From positions 6,138,001-6,202,000 of the forward strand of contig NZ_JAOQNK010000001.1 in assembly GCF_025961315.1 (NCBI RefSeq): 64,000 nt of DNA. Direction: 5' to 3'. A model generated the notes under the pieces. That model was not told where the DNA came from, searched no databases, and saw only the letters and a program-made list of their open reading frames with translations. The translations under genes were made by a program, and so were the position numbers. The DNA comes from Sphingobacterium kitahiroshimense. GTDB taxonomy: Bacteria; Bacteroidota; Bacteroidia; Sphingobacteriales; Sphingobacteriaceae. The stretch's first letter is position 1. Each line of letters begins with the position of its first letter. Positions 35,361 through 44,826 of this stretch are shown piece after piece.

Positions 35361-36329
35361 ATGGCGTTAACAAACTTGTCAAGACGAGTCGCTCTCGGAA
35401 TCGATATTGGTGGAACCAATACGAAATTCGGAGTGGTAAATCATCGCGGGGAAGTTCTAGAAAAAGGATCCCTAAGAACAGATGAATATAAGAAAATAGA
35501 AGATTTTATTGATGCATTATATCTTCAGGTTTCTCCACTTATCGAGAAATACGGTACAGTGAAAAACTTTGATGGAATTGGTCTCGGTGTACCTAACGGT
35601 AATTACTATACAGGTACGGTAGAATTAGCTCCTAATTTACCTTGGAAAGGTGTAATTCCTTTTGCCGAACTTATGGAAAATAAATTTGGTATGGAGTGTA
35701 CCATTACCAACGATGCGAATGCGGCAGCTTTGGGAGAGATGCTTTTCGGAGCAGCACGTGGTATGAAAGATTTTATCATGATTACTTTAGGAACAGGTGT
35801 AGGAAGCGGAATCGTTGCCAATGGAAATGTAATCTATGGACATGATGGTTTTGCGGGAGAGTTAGGACATACCATTGTAAAACCAGGAGGTAGAAAACAC
35901 TGGAGTACAGGTTCGGAAGGAAGTCTGGAAGCCTATGCATCTGCTACCGGCATAGCCATTACAGCGAAGAAAATGAGAGCAGAATTTCCAAGTTCTATGC
36001 TCAATCAATATCCAGAAGAATCAATCAATTCTAAAACAGTTTACGAGTGTGCCATAAAAGAAGATCCAATTGCTATTGAAGTATTCCGCTATACAGGACA
36101 GAAGCTGGGTGAAGCATTAGCTAATTTTGTGATGTTTTCATCTCCTGAGGCGATCTTATTGTTTGGCGGAGTTATTCAAGCCGGAGACTTTATTCTCAAA
36201 CCTGCAAAATTACATATGGAAAGAAACCTACTTCCCATCTTTAGAGATAAAGTGAGATTGGTATTTAGTGAGCTTCCTGAAGCAGATGCCGCTATTTTAG
36301 GTGCAAGTGCACTCGTTTGGGAACAATAA
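35361..36329 (+). CDS. ROK-family sugar kinase, probable glucokinase
   Basis: This 322-residue protein phosphorylates a hexose, probably glucose. ATP-binding LGIDIGGTNTKFGVV opens the protein, followed by ITNDANAAALGEMLFGA with the catalytic Asp, ITLGTGVGSGIVANG, and GELGHTIV with the His ligand. The usual ROK zinc loop CxCGxxGCxE is replaced by KHWSTGSEGSLEA: all three Cys are lost while Glu and the following Ala-Tyr remain. Catalytic residues are otherwise intact. No transport or PTS genes are adjacent. Specificity (glucose, mannose or N-acetyl sugar) is inferred only. Confidence 0.85.
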   Translation: MALTNLSRRVALGIDIGGTNTKFGVVNHRGEVLEKGSLRTDEYKKIEDFIDALYLQVSPLIEKYGTVKNFDGIGLGVPNGNYYTGTVELAPNLPWKGVIPFAELMENKFGMECTITNDANAAALGEMLFGAARGMKDFIMITLGTGVGSGIVANGNVIYGHDGFAGELGHTIVKPGGRKHWSTGSEGSLEAYASATGIAITAKKMRAEFPSSMLNQYPEESINSKTVYECAIKEDPIAIEVFRYTGQKLGEALANFVMFSSPEAILLFGGVIQAGDFILKPAKLHMERNLLPIFRDKVRLVFSELPEADAAILGASALVWEQ

Positions 36330-36372
36330 AAGAAAATAAAACTCGTCTTTTAAGACGATCGTTTTCATAAAC

Positions 36373-36424
36373 AGTGTCCGGTTGATGGATTTTAATGTAA
36401 ATTAAATTTTAACAGCCGGACACT
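36373..36424. repeat. Inverted repeat at the convergent end of the ROK and alkB genes
   Basis: Arms AGTGTCCGG (36373-36381) and CCGGACACT (36416-36424) flank a 34-nt AT-rich loop that itself folds. A smaller hairpin TCGTCTT / AAGACGA (36343-36358) precedes it. Together they could terminate both converging transcripts. Confidence 0.5.
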
Positions 36425-36425
36425 C

Positions 36426-37073
36426 CTATAAAGCCACATCGTCACGAGTATTAGCACGGCAGACCATTCTAAAGGTCAGATTTATTCTGGGCAGAATTTG
36501 TCGAGCTGTTTTAGGTACCTGGTGCTGCCAGCAACTGTTTGTCGTACCAGCCATCAGCAGGAAAGATCCATGATGCAGAGGAATTTCGATCTGCTTTATA
36601 TCCTTTAGAAATTTATGACGCAGTCGGAATAAACGTGTTTCCCCAAAACTGAGCGATGCAATCACAGGATTAGGACCAGACTTATCAGTATGATCACTAT
36701 GCCACGCAACACCATCTTTCCCGTTACGGTAGAGGTTGAGCAAAACAGCATTAAAGCTTAAACCAGTTTCTTTTTCCACTCGTTTTCGGATGGCTAATAG
36801 TGCTGTGGTCCAGTCAGGACCTGCGGGATCAGCACCCAAATTGCTTTTATCCTCATACCAAGCGATCATGCGTGGCGCTTTAACTGTTTTATCAAAGATC
36901 TCCATTTCATATTCGCGCCATTTCGTATTATGGAGCAAAGTATTGTAGTAATGGTCCGATTCTTCCTTTGAAAAAAAAGAATCAATTAGCATGAGTTCCG
37001 TATCAGGTAGATCGAATACAACCTTACCTCCATGGCCAGGTGCGAATATTTCAGTGTCATTAAATAAATTCAT
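36426..37073 (-). CDS. alkB: AlkB-family 2-oxoglutarate/Fe(II) dioxygenase
   Basis: This 215-residue dioxygenase reverses N-alkyl damage in nucleic acids, using Fe(II) and 2-oxoglutarate. Metal ligands are visible as HxD in VAWHSDHTD and the distal His in CWQHQVPK. The 2-oxoglutarate-binding Arg is in LPRINLTFR. Substrate-loop stretches NLYRNGKDGVAWH and SLSFGETRLF are typical of the ALKBH2/3-like group. ATG 37073 is chosen, because the frame from 37121 adds 16 residues with no counterpart. It is divergent from an XRE gene. Confidence 0.92.
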   Translation of the reverse strand: MNLFNDTEIFAPGHGGKVVFDLPDTELMLIDSFFSKEESDHYYNTLLHNTKWREYEMEIFDKTVKAPRMIAWYEDKSNLGADPAGPDWTTALLAIRKRVEKETGLSFNAVLLNLYRNGKDGVAWHSDHTDKSGPNPVIASLSFGETRLFRLRHKFLKDIKQIEIPLHHGSFLLMAGTTNSCWQHQVPKTARQILPRINLTFRMVCRANTRDDVAL

Positions 37074-37237
37074 CGTATATGTTTTAGTAAAGTGGTAACA
37101 GTCAATAGGTGTTTTCTTCATTTACTATAAACTTTAGAGTCTCCAATTGTACGTTTTTTGGTTATCAAAAACAGCAGCTGGCTCTTCGGATTTATATATA
37201 GTAACGTTCCTATTATGCTTATTAAAATATGATACAA

Positions 37238-37265
37238 CAAAAATACTAATTATATTAGTATTTTT
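37238..37265. promoter_or_regulatory. Palindromic candidate operator between alkB and the XRE gene
   Basis: AAAAATACTAAT (37239-37250) and ATTAGTATTTTT (37254-37265) are perfect 12-nt arms around TAT. It sits just upstream of the XRE -7 box (37268-37275). On the other strand, TATTTTTG (37245-37238) is a possible -7 box towards alkB that overlaps the left arm. Confidence 0.6.
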
Positions 37266-37267
37266 AT

Positions 37268-37275
37268 TAAATTTG
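37268..37275 (+). promoter_or_regulatory. Candidate -7 element for the XRE gene
   Basis: TAAATTTG fits TAnnTTTG and would start transcription near 37279, 17 nt before the ATG. The -33 region is occupied by the palindrome, as expected for a repressed promoter. Confidence 0.45.
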
Positions 37276-37295
37276 AAGCTATAAATATTAGCAGT

Positions 37296-37535
37296 ATGAT
37301 GTTGTCAAAAAACTTGAAGTATTTAAGAGCACAAAAAGGGATATCACAGCGCGAGATAGCAGCAGACTTAACCATTACACGCGCTAGGTACGCGAAGTAC
37401 GAGGAAGCCCTCTCAGAGCCTCCGATAGAAGTCTTATTGAAATTATGTCAATATCATCAGATCAGTATCGATACACTGATTACGGTAGATTTGAAGAATT
37501 TGAATCAAAAAACAGAGCTAATTGAAAATAGTTAG
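37296..37535 (+). CDS. XRE-family DNA-binding regulator
   Basis: This 79-residue protein consists almost wholly of a Cro/C1-type helix-turn-helix (LKYLRAQKGISQREIAADLT and ARYAKYEEALSEPPIEVLLKL). Two ATG codons in tandem (37296 and 37299) are possible starts. A palindrome directly upstream suggests autorepression. It is divergent from alkB and no toxin-like gene is adjacent, so a toxin-antitoxin role is not supported. A mismatched hairpin ends it. Confidence 0.88.
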   Translation: MMLSKNLKYLRAQKGISQREIAADLTITRARYAKYEEALSEPPIEVLLKLCQYHQISIDTLITVDLKNLNQKTELIENS

Positions 37536-37550
37536 AATAATTTATATCGC

Positions 37551-37589
37551 AAAAAAGCCGTACTATTTTTTAGGTAGTACAGCTTTTTA
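37551..37589. terminator. Hairpin terminator, XRE gene / exonuclease-family gene
   Basis: AAAAAGC-C-GTACTA (from 37552) pairs with TAGTAC-A-GCTTTTT with one C/A mismatch. T-rich on one side and A-rich on the other, it can serve both the XRE gene and the convergent minus-strand gene. Confidence 0.65.
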
Positions 37590-37604
37590 GCTTAAAATGT
37601 ATCA

Positions 37605-38459
37605 TTAGAGTTCCAGTACAGTAAGTAGAGGGAAATGGTCTGAAGGAAATTTACCGGAATAAGTATCTGTCAAAATTCCCCATTTATGACCTTTGAAGTG
37701 TTTGGATACAAAAATATGATCAATGATTGTATTATGAACAGGGAATTTTTCACCTGTCCGAAAACCATTGGAGCTTCCATTTAAAGCATAGGGCATGCTT
37801 ACCATATGATAAGTATCTTTCAATAAATCAGATGTCGCTAAACTCTTATACCATTCAGAATTGCTATCGCCATTAAAATCACCCATAAGTATAACTGGCT
37901 GTTCTTTTGCGATTTCAGTAATCTTTTTTAATATTAACAAGCTCGATTCTTTGCGGGCTAATATTCCGCGATGGTCGTAATGAGCATTGAAGAGGAAGAA
38001 CGACTTTTTAGAATCTTTATCTTTTAGCTGTATCCAAGTACATATTCTGATGTTGGATGGCGCGTCCCATCCTAGACTCGGTCTATCTGGAGTTTCAGAT
38101 AACCAAAAGTCGCCTTTACTGACCAGCTCAAAACGGTCCTTTTTATAATAAATTGCCGCATGCTCGCCCGCAGCTTTACCGTCATCTCGTCCTAGTCCAT
38201 AACGTTCAAATTGAGGGAGTTGCTTACTAAGATCATCCAATTGATTCTTTAATGCTTCTTGTGTCCCAAAGATATCAAATTCATGAAATTGGATTAATTG
38301 CGCGATCGGAGTCACTCTGTTTTGCCAGCGGTCCAGACTATCATTAGGCGTATCATAGCGAAGATTATACGTCGCCACGCGCATTTTTTGAGCCTGAGCA
38401 GTTAATGTAACTGCCGAAATCATGAGGCAGAGCATGGTTTTGATATAGCCTGTTTTCAT
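37605..38459 (-). CDS. Exported endonuclease/exonuclease/phosphatase-family hydrolase
   Basis: This 284-residue protein is exported by a signal peptide (ending TLTAQAQK, about residue 23). It is a metal-dependent phosphodiesterase-fold enzyme: YNLRYDTPND, GTQEALKNQ (metal Glu), VILMGDFNGDSNS (catalytic Asp-Asn), IDHIFVS and the final SDHFPL (catalytic Asp-His). It follows SusD by 45 nt in the same operon. The family covers nucleases, sphingomyelinases and inositol phosphatases, so the substrate is likely a phosphodiester or phosphate-bearing compound released outside the cell. Confidence 0.88.
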   Translation of the reverse strand: MKTGYIKTMLCLMISAVTLTAQAQKMRVATYNLRYDTPNDSLDRWQNRVTPIAQLIQFHEFDIFGTQEALKNQLDDLSKQLPQFERYGLGRDDGKAAGEHAAIYYKKDRFELVSKGDFWLSETPDRPSLGWDAPSNIRICTWIQLKDKDSKKSFFLFNAHYDHRGILARKESSLLILKKITEIAKEQPVILMGDFNGDSNSEWYKSLATSDLLKDTYHMVSMPYALNGSSNGFRTGEKFPVHNTIIDHIFVSKHFKGHKWGILTDTYSGKFPSDHFPLLTVLEL

Positions 38460-38503
38460 ATTTTTTCTAAATATTCATATTACTAGGTTAAGTAGCAGAC
38501 CTA

Positions 38504-40273
38504 CTATTGCCAGAAAGGATAATTTTTCAAACTTTTGTTTAAAACAATCGCATTGCTTGGTATTGGATAGTAGTACTGTCTGCCGTCATCATACCAGGTA
38601 CGTGTTTGCGCTTTAAACCACTCCAGATGTTTATCTGCAGTTAACGTCTGGTAGTTAGTCGCTGGTCCACCAATAGCTATTTTTGCAACTTTGGCGCCAA
38701 CCGTTACCGAAGGACCTTTATTATTGCCGTCATAGAAGATAACATCTACAGTGCCGTCGCGATCCAGATCCATCGGTTTGTCCAATTCCGGAATATAGAT
38801 ACCGGACCATTCTAAAGAAGCCATGATATGACCCGCATTCCATCTTTTTAGATCATTAAATCTAAAACCTTCAAGCGCCAGTTCAACTTGTCTTTCACGT
38901 CTTATTTCTAGCAGTACAGGGTTGTCGATATCTTTAAAGAATTTTTCTTTGATGTAAGTATCAATCACTGTCGGTAATTGCGAGGTACCTCCTGTAATAC
39001 CTGCACGCGAACGTAGTGCACCAATAGTTTTTTGCCAGTCGCCATCTGTAATTTCACCCAATTCAGCACGTGCCTCAGCATAATTAAGCAGTACTTCTGC
39101 ATAGCGCATCAATGGAATAGCATTCGTATTTAGCTGTCCATTATCATATTTACTTTCATCAAGTGTATATTTTATTGGCTGATAACCTGTGTACGAATAA
39201 CCATTAAAATTTGGTGCTGCTGGTTTTCCATCTATTTTATAGCCTGGGGTACGGATCAGCTGAGATAAGCGGTAATCTCTATTTTGACACTCATCATAAA
39301 ACTCTTGTGTATTGTACCCCGTTCTATTCGTATACGGTGTACCATCTCGGTTTAATATCGTATTGATAAACGGTCTTACAAAACTATAACGTGGGCCATA
39401 AGTCGGAGAAGTCCAATACCAGTTCGCAGAACTTAGGATGGCCAGGTTCTTATTAAAAGCAATAGCTAGCATGACCTCTTGAGTAACTGCAGCATCACTG
39501 ACAAAAAGCTGACGTTGCGATAGTTCGGGACCTCTAGCGGTATAGATACTGTGCGGTCCCTTTGTCATCAGTTCCTGAGCGGCATCCACCACCTGTTTAT
39601 AATATTTGTTTGCAGTTGATGCTAAGCCCAGCTCAGTATGGTATTTACGAAATGAAGCTTCAAAAAGTGCAATTCTTGTTTTCAGTCCCAGAGCAGTCCA
39701 TTTCGTGATCTCCGAACCGTCTGTAGAGGAGCTGGTCTGTATATTCGCGTAGGCATAATCCAGATCTGCCAAGATATGATCCATCACTACAGTACGGTCT
39801 CCGCGGTCCCCATATAAGATATCGTTGTCAGTAATTGAAAGAGCCTTATCCACCCAGGGTACATCGCCGAAACGAGTGACCATTTTATAGTAAAAGTATG
39901 CTCTAAAAAAGCGAGCAACACCATTGTAATGGTTACGACTTGTTTCCGATACGTTTGACCGGTTATTGCTTGCTAAAAAATGATTGATATTTCTAAGGTT
40001 CTTCCAATCCCATCCAGAACTTGTCTGTGCCGTATAGGCATTCAATTTTAAAAAATTGTCGAGGTTATTGACAGCGCCATAATCAGACATCTGGTCCAAT
40101 CTGTAGGCATCAGAAGAAGAAGGCAGATCATTGTAAAATGAGATCGAATAGCGACGGAGTCCTCCCTCGGTTCCAAATACGTCTTCTTCTAAGGCTGACG
40201 ATTCCGGAAATTCATTTAGCTCACAGCTGTTGCATAAAGCCAGTATACTTAATAAATAGAATATCTTTTTCAT
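38504..40273 (-). CDS. RagB/SusD-family surface lipoprotein
   Basis: This 589-residue lipoprotein is the lid of a SusC-type importer and binds the nutrient at the cell surface. The lipobox is NSC (LALCNSCELNEFP, Cys about residue 17). TPR-like helices follow, with family motifs such as NRSNVSETSRNHYNGVARFF, LGLKTRIALFEASFRK and the late LLEIRRERQVELALEGFRFN with LKRW. It lies between SusC and the phosphodiesterase-type gene, with 67 nt to SusC. Confidence 0.93.
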   Translation of the reverse strand: MKKIFYLLSILALCNSCELNEFPESSALEEDVFGTEGGLRRYSISFYNDLPSSSDAYRLDQMSDYGAVNNLDNFLKLNAYTAQTSSGWDWKNLRNINHFLASNNRSNVSETSRNHYNGVARFFRAYFYYKMVTRFGDVPWVDKALSITDNDILYGDRGDRTVVMDHILADLDYAYANIQTSSSTDGSEITKWTALGLKTRIALFEASFRKYHTELGLASTANKYYKQVVDAAQELMTKGPHSIYTARGPELSQRQLFVSDAAVTQEVMLAIAFNKNLAILSSANWYWTSPTYGPRYSFVRPFINTILNRDGTPYTNRTGYNTQEFYDECQNRDYRLSQLIRTPGYKIDGKPAAPNFNGYSYTGYQPIKYTLDESKYDNGQLNTNAIPLMRYAEVLLNYAEARAELGEITDGDWQKTIGALRSRAGITGGTSQLPTVIDTYIKEKFFKDIDNPVLLEIRRERQVELALEGFRFNDLKRWNAGHIMASLEWSGIYIPELDKPMDLDRDGTVDVIFYDGNNKGPSVTVGAKVAKIAIGGPATNYQTLTADKHLEWFKAQTRTWYDDGRQYYYPIPSNAIVLNKSLKNYPFWQ

Positions 40274-40340
40274 GTGTGTTTTTTCTTAATCGTTGCATAA
40301 TGCTTCTGGTTATCTAGAAGCATCTTTCTAATCATAAATG

Positions 40341-43300
40341 TTAAAAAGTGACTGATATACCTAAGCTGATTGATTTCATGGTCGGATAGTTGAAGCCATC
40401 ACCAGCATTGCTGTCGCTGATATCCGGGTCGGATGAACCGATATTGCTTACATCCAGATCGCGTGTATGCTTATAGAACGGTGACCAGCTCCATAGGTTT
40501 TCACCCGATAGCGAAGCTTTTATATCCTGAAAGCCCCATCGTGATACGATAGATTTAGGAAGACTATATCCAACTTGGATATTTTTCAGTCTAATGTAAC
40601 CCACATTTTGTAAGTAACGTGTTTGAGGCGTTTCTTTGATAGACTGGTTATAGCCAGCGTAGCGGGGTAGGTAAGCACCTTTGTTGTCCTCAGTCCAGTA
40701 GTTATTTAAGTGCCATTCCGGCAGATTATTGTACGGTCTATTATATTGTCCCCAGAAAATTGATTCATTGCTTGGATACCAGTTTTGACGGCCTACTCCC
40801 TGAAAAAATGTGGACAATGATATGCCGTTCCAGTCCGCATTAAAGTTAAATCCATAGATATACCGGGGATCCTTATTACCGATGATTTTTTTATCACCAT
40901 GATTGTCTAATGTATTGGTGCCGTAATCGATCTTCCCGTCACCGTTTAAATCTGCAAAACGGACATCGCCTGGATACACAATACCAGCACTAGACGATTT
41001 GATTAAAATCTGCTTTGCGGCATTGTCAATCTCCGCTTGCGATTGGAACAGACCTTGAGTTTCGTATCCCCAGATTTCACCGACTGTTTGACCGGCATAG
41101 TAATCGCCTAACGTACCCGTTAGATTATTGTATTTATCGATTTTAGATTTATAGTCAGCTAAGGTTCCTCTAATACTATAGCGCAATGATTTACCCGCCA
41201 CATCAAATCGATTGTTGTAAGAAAGTGTAAGTTCATAACCATTTGTGGTCATATCAGCATAGTTACCTTTAGGAGATGTAGCACCAAATATATCCGGCAA
41301 TGTCATGCCTACAGTAAACATATCAGTTGTTTTACGTGTATACATATCGGCTACCAATTGCAGTTTACCATTTAAGAAACTCATATCCACCCCAAAATTG
41401 GCAGTGGTCGCCGTTTCCCAGGTTAGCTGATCGGGCAGTACTACCGGTTGCTGCGTATAGCGTGGCCGTTCACCGTTTATGATACGGTCAGAAGTACTGA
41501 TGTTATAAATCTGTAAAAAGGAATAGGATTTAATATTACCATTCCCTAAAGAGCCGTAGGAGCCTCGAAATTTTAAATCTGAGATAATTTCAGGATTTAC
41601 AGACCAAAAATCTTCCTGTGATGCTCTCCAGCCCAAAGAAGCAGAAGGAAAGAACGCCCATTGCGAACCTATCGGGAATTTGGAAGAGCCATCATAACGA
41701 CCGTTCACTTCAAACAGATAGCGGTCTTTGTAAGCATAGTTAGCTCTAAAAAATAATCCTGCGATCCGGTATTTTTCATAATTACCAGAAGCAGTAATGG
41801 CATCCCCAAGAGCAAGATTAATATTGCTGACATCATTGGTTAATAGTCCATTTTTAGAAACATCAACACTTTCTCTTACCTTTTGCTCATAGTTATACCC
41901 AATTAACCCTTTAAAGTAGTGATTCTGTTTAAACGTATTCTCATACTCCGCATAGATATTTGTAAATAAGTTACGTTCTTGAAGCACATACTTTGATATA
42001 TCATTATACTGGGTTGCCAGCTGAAGGATTTCACCTTCCTTTATACTATAAGGAATAGGAATACGTATTCTTGTTGCCACATCATCCTTATTCATAAAAG
42101 TGAAATCTCCCTTTACTCTGAACGTGTTGTTGAAAAATTTAGTTTCAAAACTTGTTGTATTACGCAATAGACCATCATCGGTATCTTTACCATTTTTACT
42201 CATGATAAAATCTCCTACAGAATACGCCGCAGAATATGAAAGCGTTCCATCAGGATTGAAGATAGGAGAGGTGGGATGCCCTTCATCGGCGATGTTACGC
42301 AGAATATTTCCTCCTTCACCAACAGTCATCGGGATATGGTACTTTTTGGCCGAATAGTCTAAATTATTAGCGATACGTAACCAGTTGGTCACCTGTATGC
42401 CTCCCTTTGCTCTTAAATTAAGACTTCTAAATTTATCGGTATTATAGCGATATAGACCATCGTAGCCATAGTATCTTCCCGAAAGGTAAAAATCTGTTTT
42501 TCCAGAAGATCCATTGATCGCGATATTATGGTTCTGAGCCATCGTATTATCCTTGATCAAAGCTTTATAATAATCTTCATTGCCATAATACACGTAATTT
42601 CCATTACCATCGACAGTCACCTGTTCCTGAATACCGGCATCATTACGCCTTTTGAATTCTTCCAGCCAGGCCAGTGAAAAAGGTTGTGTCTTGTTCATCT
42701 TACTCGGAATTGATGAATAATTATTCCAGGAATTGTAAGCCTCCGAAAAATGAGATGCATAGGTATAGCCGTCCGTTACAAATTGAGGCGTTGCGGTCGG
42801 CTTCTGGCTTGCCAGGGAACCCGAATAATTGACAGAAGTGCGACCCTGTTTTGCTTTTTTTGTACTGATAAGTACTACGCCAAAAGTACCCCTCGATCCA
42901 TATATCGCAGCCGATGAAGCATCTTTTAAAACAGATACAGACTCAATGTCATCTGGGTTTAAATTTGCAGGATCACCTTCCACTCCATCAATCAGAACAA
43001 GAGCAGCTCCACCCTGACCAATGGAAGTCGTGCCGCGTATGTTAAAACTCGCTGAACGGCTCGGTTTGCCATCGGCCAGATTGATATTTAAATTTGGAAC
43101 AGCACCTTGTAGCATTTGCGTTGCATTAGCAGCCATGCGTCCTTCAAACACTTCTTTGCCGACCATATCGACAGCTCCAGTAAGATTAGCTTTTTTTTGC
43201 GTACCGTAACCCACAACAACAACCTCGTCCAGTTGAGAAGAACCTTCTTCCATTCGGATCAAAATGGAGTTATTGTCCGCAGGTTTAACAATAAAATTAT

Positions 43301-43589
43301 TTTCCTCTTTGTTTCCATAACCGACGATTGAAAATCGAATGTTATACGATTTACCAGCTTCAAGGGATTCAAATAGAAATAGTCCTTTAGCATCTGTGGC
43401 GGTATTGGTGATCACTTTGTTCAGAGAATCGGTGACCGTAACAGTTACACCAGACAGGAGCGAACCTGTTTGGCTGACGACAGTTCCTTTTACACGACCT
43501 TTTTGTTGCCCGTACAGCGGAGATGTAAGCACAATGCTCCCCAGTGCGAAAATCAATGCTCGTTTTTTTAGGTGTTCGTTAATTTTCAT
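40341..43589 (-). CDS. SusC/RagA-family TonB-dependent receptor
   Basis: This 1082-residue outer-membrane transporter has a signal peptide, an N-terminal carboxypeptidase-D-like beta-sandwich (KGTVVSQTGSLLSGVTVTVT), a TonB box region, the plug with the SusC hallmark GYGTQKKANLTGAV and VLKDASSAAIYGSRGTFGVV, and a 22-strand barrel ending in an aromatic strand (SISLGISVTF). No STN domain is seen, so signalling would run via an ordinary FecR interaction. With SusD it forms an uptake complex. The cognate ligand is unknown. Confidence 0.95.
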   Translation of the reverse strand: MKINEHLKKRALIFALGSIVLTSPLYGQQKGRVKGTVVSQTGSLLSGVTVTVTDSLNKVITNTATDAKGLFLFESLEAGKSYNIRFSIVGYGNKEENNFIVKPADNNSILIRMEEGSSQLDEVVVVGYGTQKKANLTGAVDMVGKEVFEGRMAANATQMLQGAVPNLNINLADGKPSRSASFNIRGTTSIGQGGAALVLIDGVEGDPANLNPDDIESVSVLKDASSAAIYGSRGTFGVVLISTKKAKQGRTSVNYSGSLASQKPTATPQFVTDGYTYASHFSEAYNSWNNYSSIPSKMNKTQPFSLAWLEEFKRRNDAGIQEQVTVDGNGNYVYYGNEDYYKALIKDNTMAQNHNIAINGSSGKTDFYLSGRYYGYDGLYRYNTDKFRSLNLRAKGGIQVTNWLRIANNLDYSAKKYHIPMTVGEGGNILRNIADEGHPTSPIFNPDGTLSYSAAYSVGDFIMSKNGKDTDDGLLRNTTSFETKFFNNTFRVKGDFTFMNKDDVATRIRIPIPYSIKEGEILQLATQYNDISKYVLQERNLFTNIYAEYENTFKQNHYFKGLIGYNYEQKVRESVDVSKNGLLTNDVSNINLALGDAITASGNYEKYRIAGLFFRANYAYKDRYLFEVNGRYDGSSKFPIGSQWAFFPSASLGWRASQEDFWSVNPEIISDLKFRGSYGSLGNGNIKSYSFLQIYNISTSDRIINGERPRYTQQPVVLPDQLTWETATTANFGVDMSFLNGKLQLVADMYTRKTTDMFTVGMTLPDIFGATSPKGNYADMTTNGYELTLSYNNRFDVAGKSLRYSIRGTLADYKSKIDKYNNLTGTLGDYYAGQTVGEIWGYETQGLFQSQAEIDNAAKQILIKSSSAGIVYPGDVRFADLNGDGKIDYGTNTLDNHGDKKIIGNKDPRYIYGFNFNADWNGISLSTFFQGVGRQNWYPSNESIFWGQYNRPYNNLPEWHLNNYWTEDNKGAYLPRYAGYNQSIKETPQTRYLQNVGYIRLKNIQVGYSLPKSIVSRWGFQDIKASLSGENLWSWSPFYKHTRDLDVSNIGSSDPDISDSNAGDGFNYPTMKSISLGISVTF

Positions 43590-43677
43590 GTTTATTTTAA
43601 AAAATTAGTCAATATGATTTCACGTAATACATTAATTATACTTTGTCTATCCAAGGAAATTTCAGTGGATCAGCTCA

Positions 43678-44748
43678 TTAATTGGAAGATTCAGCCTTTT
43701 TGCTCACATAGTAAGTAGATTGCTCTTTTCTATATTCAAGCTCGTTTAGACCACATAAAATATGTAGGATATTTTCGATGCTTTCAGATGCCTCAAAAGC
43801 ACCGGTAAAGGTCAGTTGATTGACGTTCACACCGTCATATATAATTGCAACCTGCTTTGCTTTTGCGATTGAAGCAAATACCGTTTTTAGATTTTCTTTT
43901 TCAAAATTCAGGCTTGAAGAAGTTGCTGCTAACGATACAGCAACGCTATGCTGCGGAATAGGATCCGTATTCTTGATAGGACTTTTCGCTTTTTTTGATA
44001 TTTTCCATTCCAATAGCTGGGTCATATTATTGATGACGATCTGTTCGCCGGCACGCAAGACCGTTTCATGAAATCTGTGCAAACTTTGGGCTGTAGGAGC
44101 TACTCGGATAGATCCTTCTACCAGATGAATATTGGTCTCTTTATTATTTTGCCCATCAATGGTAAAGACTGTACCCAGAGCAGTAGTTGCTATTCCATTT
44201 GAGATAACCGTAAAAGGTCGGTGTTTATCTTTTGTAACATCAAACTTTCCTTTTCCGGTTAGAGAAAGCATACGGGAGGTATCCGTAAACTGAGGGTTAT
44301 AAGTCAGGGAACTATGAGGAGATAAAGTGACGCTTGTACCATCTGGCAATATATGTCTCACAAATACACTCGTGCTGCTCACAATCCGCTTTTGAAGGGG
44401 TAGTACTGTGACCGAAGTATGAACAAAATCCTGTTGATTTTCCCAAATAATCGAGACTCCACCTGTAACGAGAAGTAAACTTGCCGCTATTTTGACAATA
44501 ATACGGGATAACGATTGTTTTTTACGAGCAGACTGGTCTCCGATAGTCTTGATGAGACGGTCATAAACTTTCTTTTTTTGTTCTGGGCTTAGTCTCTCCG
44601 ATAAAAGAGTCGGCTGCTGATCAAATTCCTCTTGCAGTTCCGCTTTGAGTTTATGATCTGTTATTTCGAGTTGGTCGAGTAATTGCTGTTTCTCCTTTGG
44701 AGAAGCATAACCGGACCAAAATTTCTGTATAAGTTGCTTCGTATTCAT
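43678..44748 (-). CDS. FecR-family anti-sigma factor
   Basis: This 356-residue inner-membrane regulator has a cytosolic N-terminal part (about residues 1-83), one transmembrane helix (IIVKIAASLLLVTGGVSIIW), a periplasmic FecR domain (HILPDGTSVTLSPHSSLTYN, GKGKFDVTKDKHRPFTV) and a C-terminal DUF4974-like domain (FEKENLKTVFASIAKAK). It would hold the upstream ECF sigma factor inactive until the SusC receptor signals. The gap to the sigma gene is 78 nt. Confidence 0.92.
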   Translation of the reverse strand: MNTKQLIQKFWSGYASPKEKQQLLDQLEITDHKLKAELQEEFDQQPTLLSERLSPEQKKKVYDRLIKTIGDQSARKKQSLSRIIVKIAASLLLVTGGVSIIWENQQDFVHTSVTVLPLQKRIVSSTSVFVRHILPDGTSVTLSPHSSLTYNPQFTDTSRMLSLTGKGKFDVTKDKHRPFTVISNGIATTALGTVFTIDGQNNKETNIHLVEGSIRVAPTAQSLHRFHETVLRAGEQIVINNMTQLLEWKISKKAKSPIKNTDPIPQHSVAVSLAATSSSLNFEKENLKTVFASIAKAKQVAIIYDGVNVNQLTFTGAFEASESIENILHILCGLNELEYRKEQSTYYVSKKAESSN

Positions 44749-44826
44749 ATCGTTGGTATAAATACTAGCAATGATGGTTTAGGGGATGAAATTTTGGATT
44801 AACAAATGATTAAGATTATGTAAATT

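Noticed and set aside
37296..37535. XRE gene as half of a toxin-antitoxin pair
   Set aside because: The flanking genes are alkB and an exonuclease-family enzyme in other transcription units; no toxin-like partner is present.
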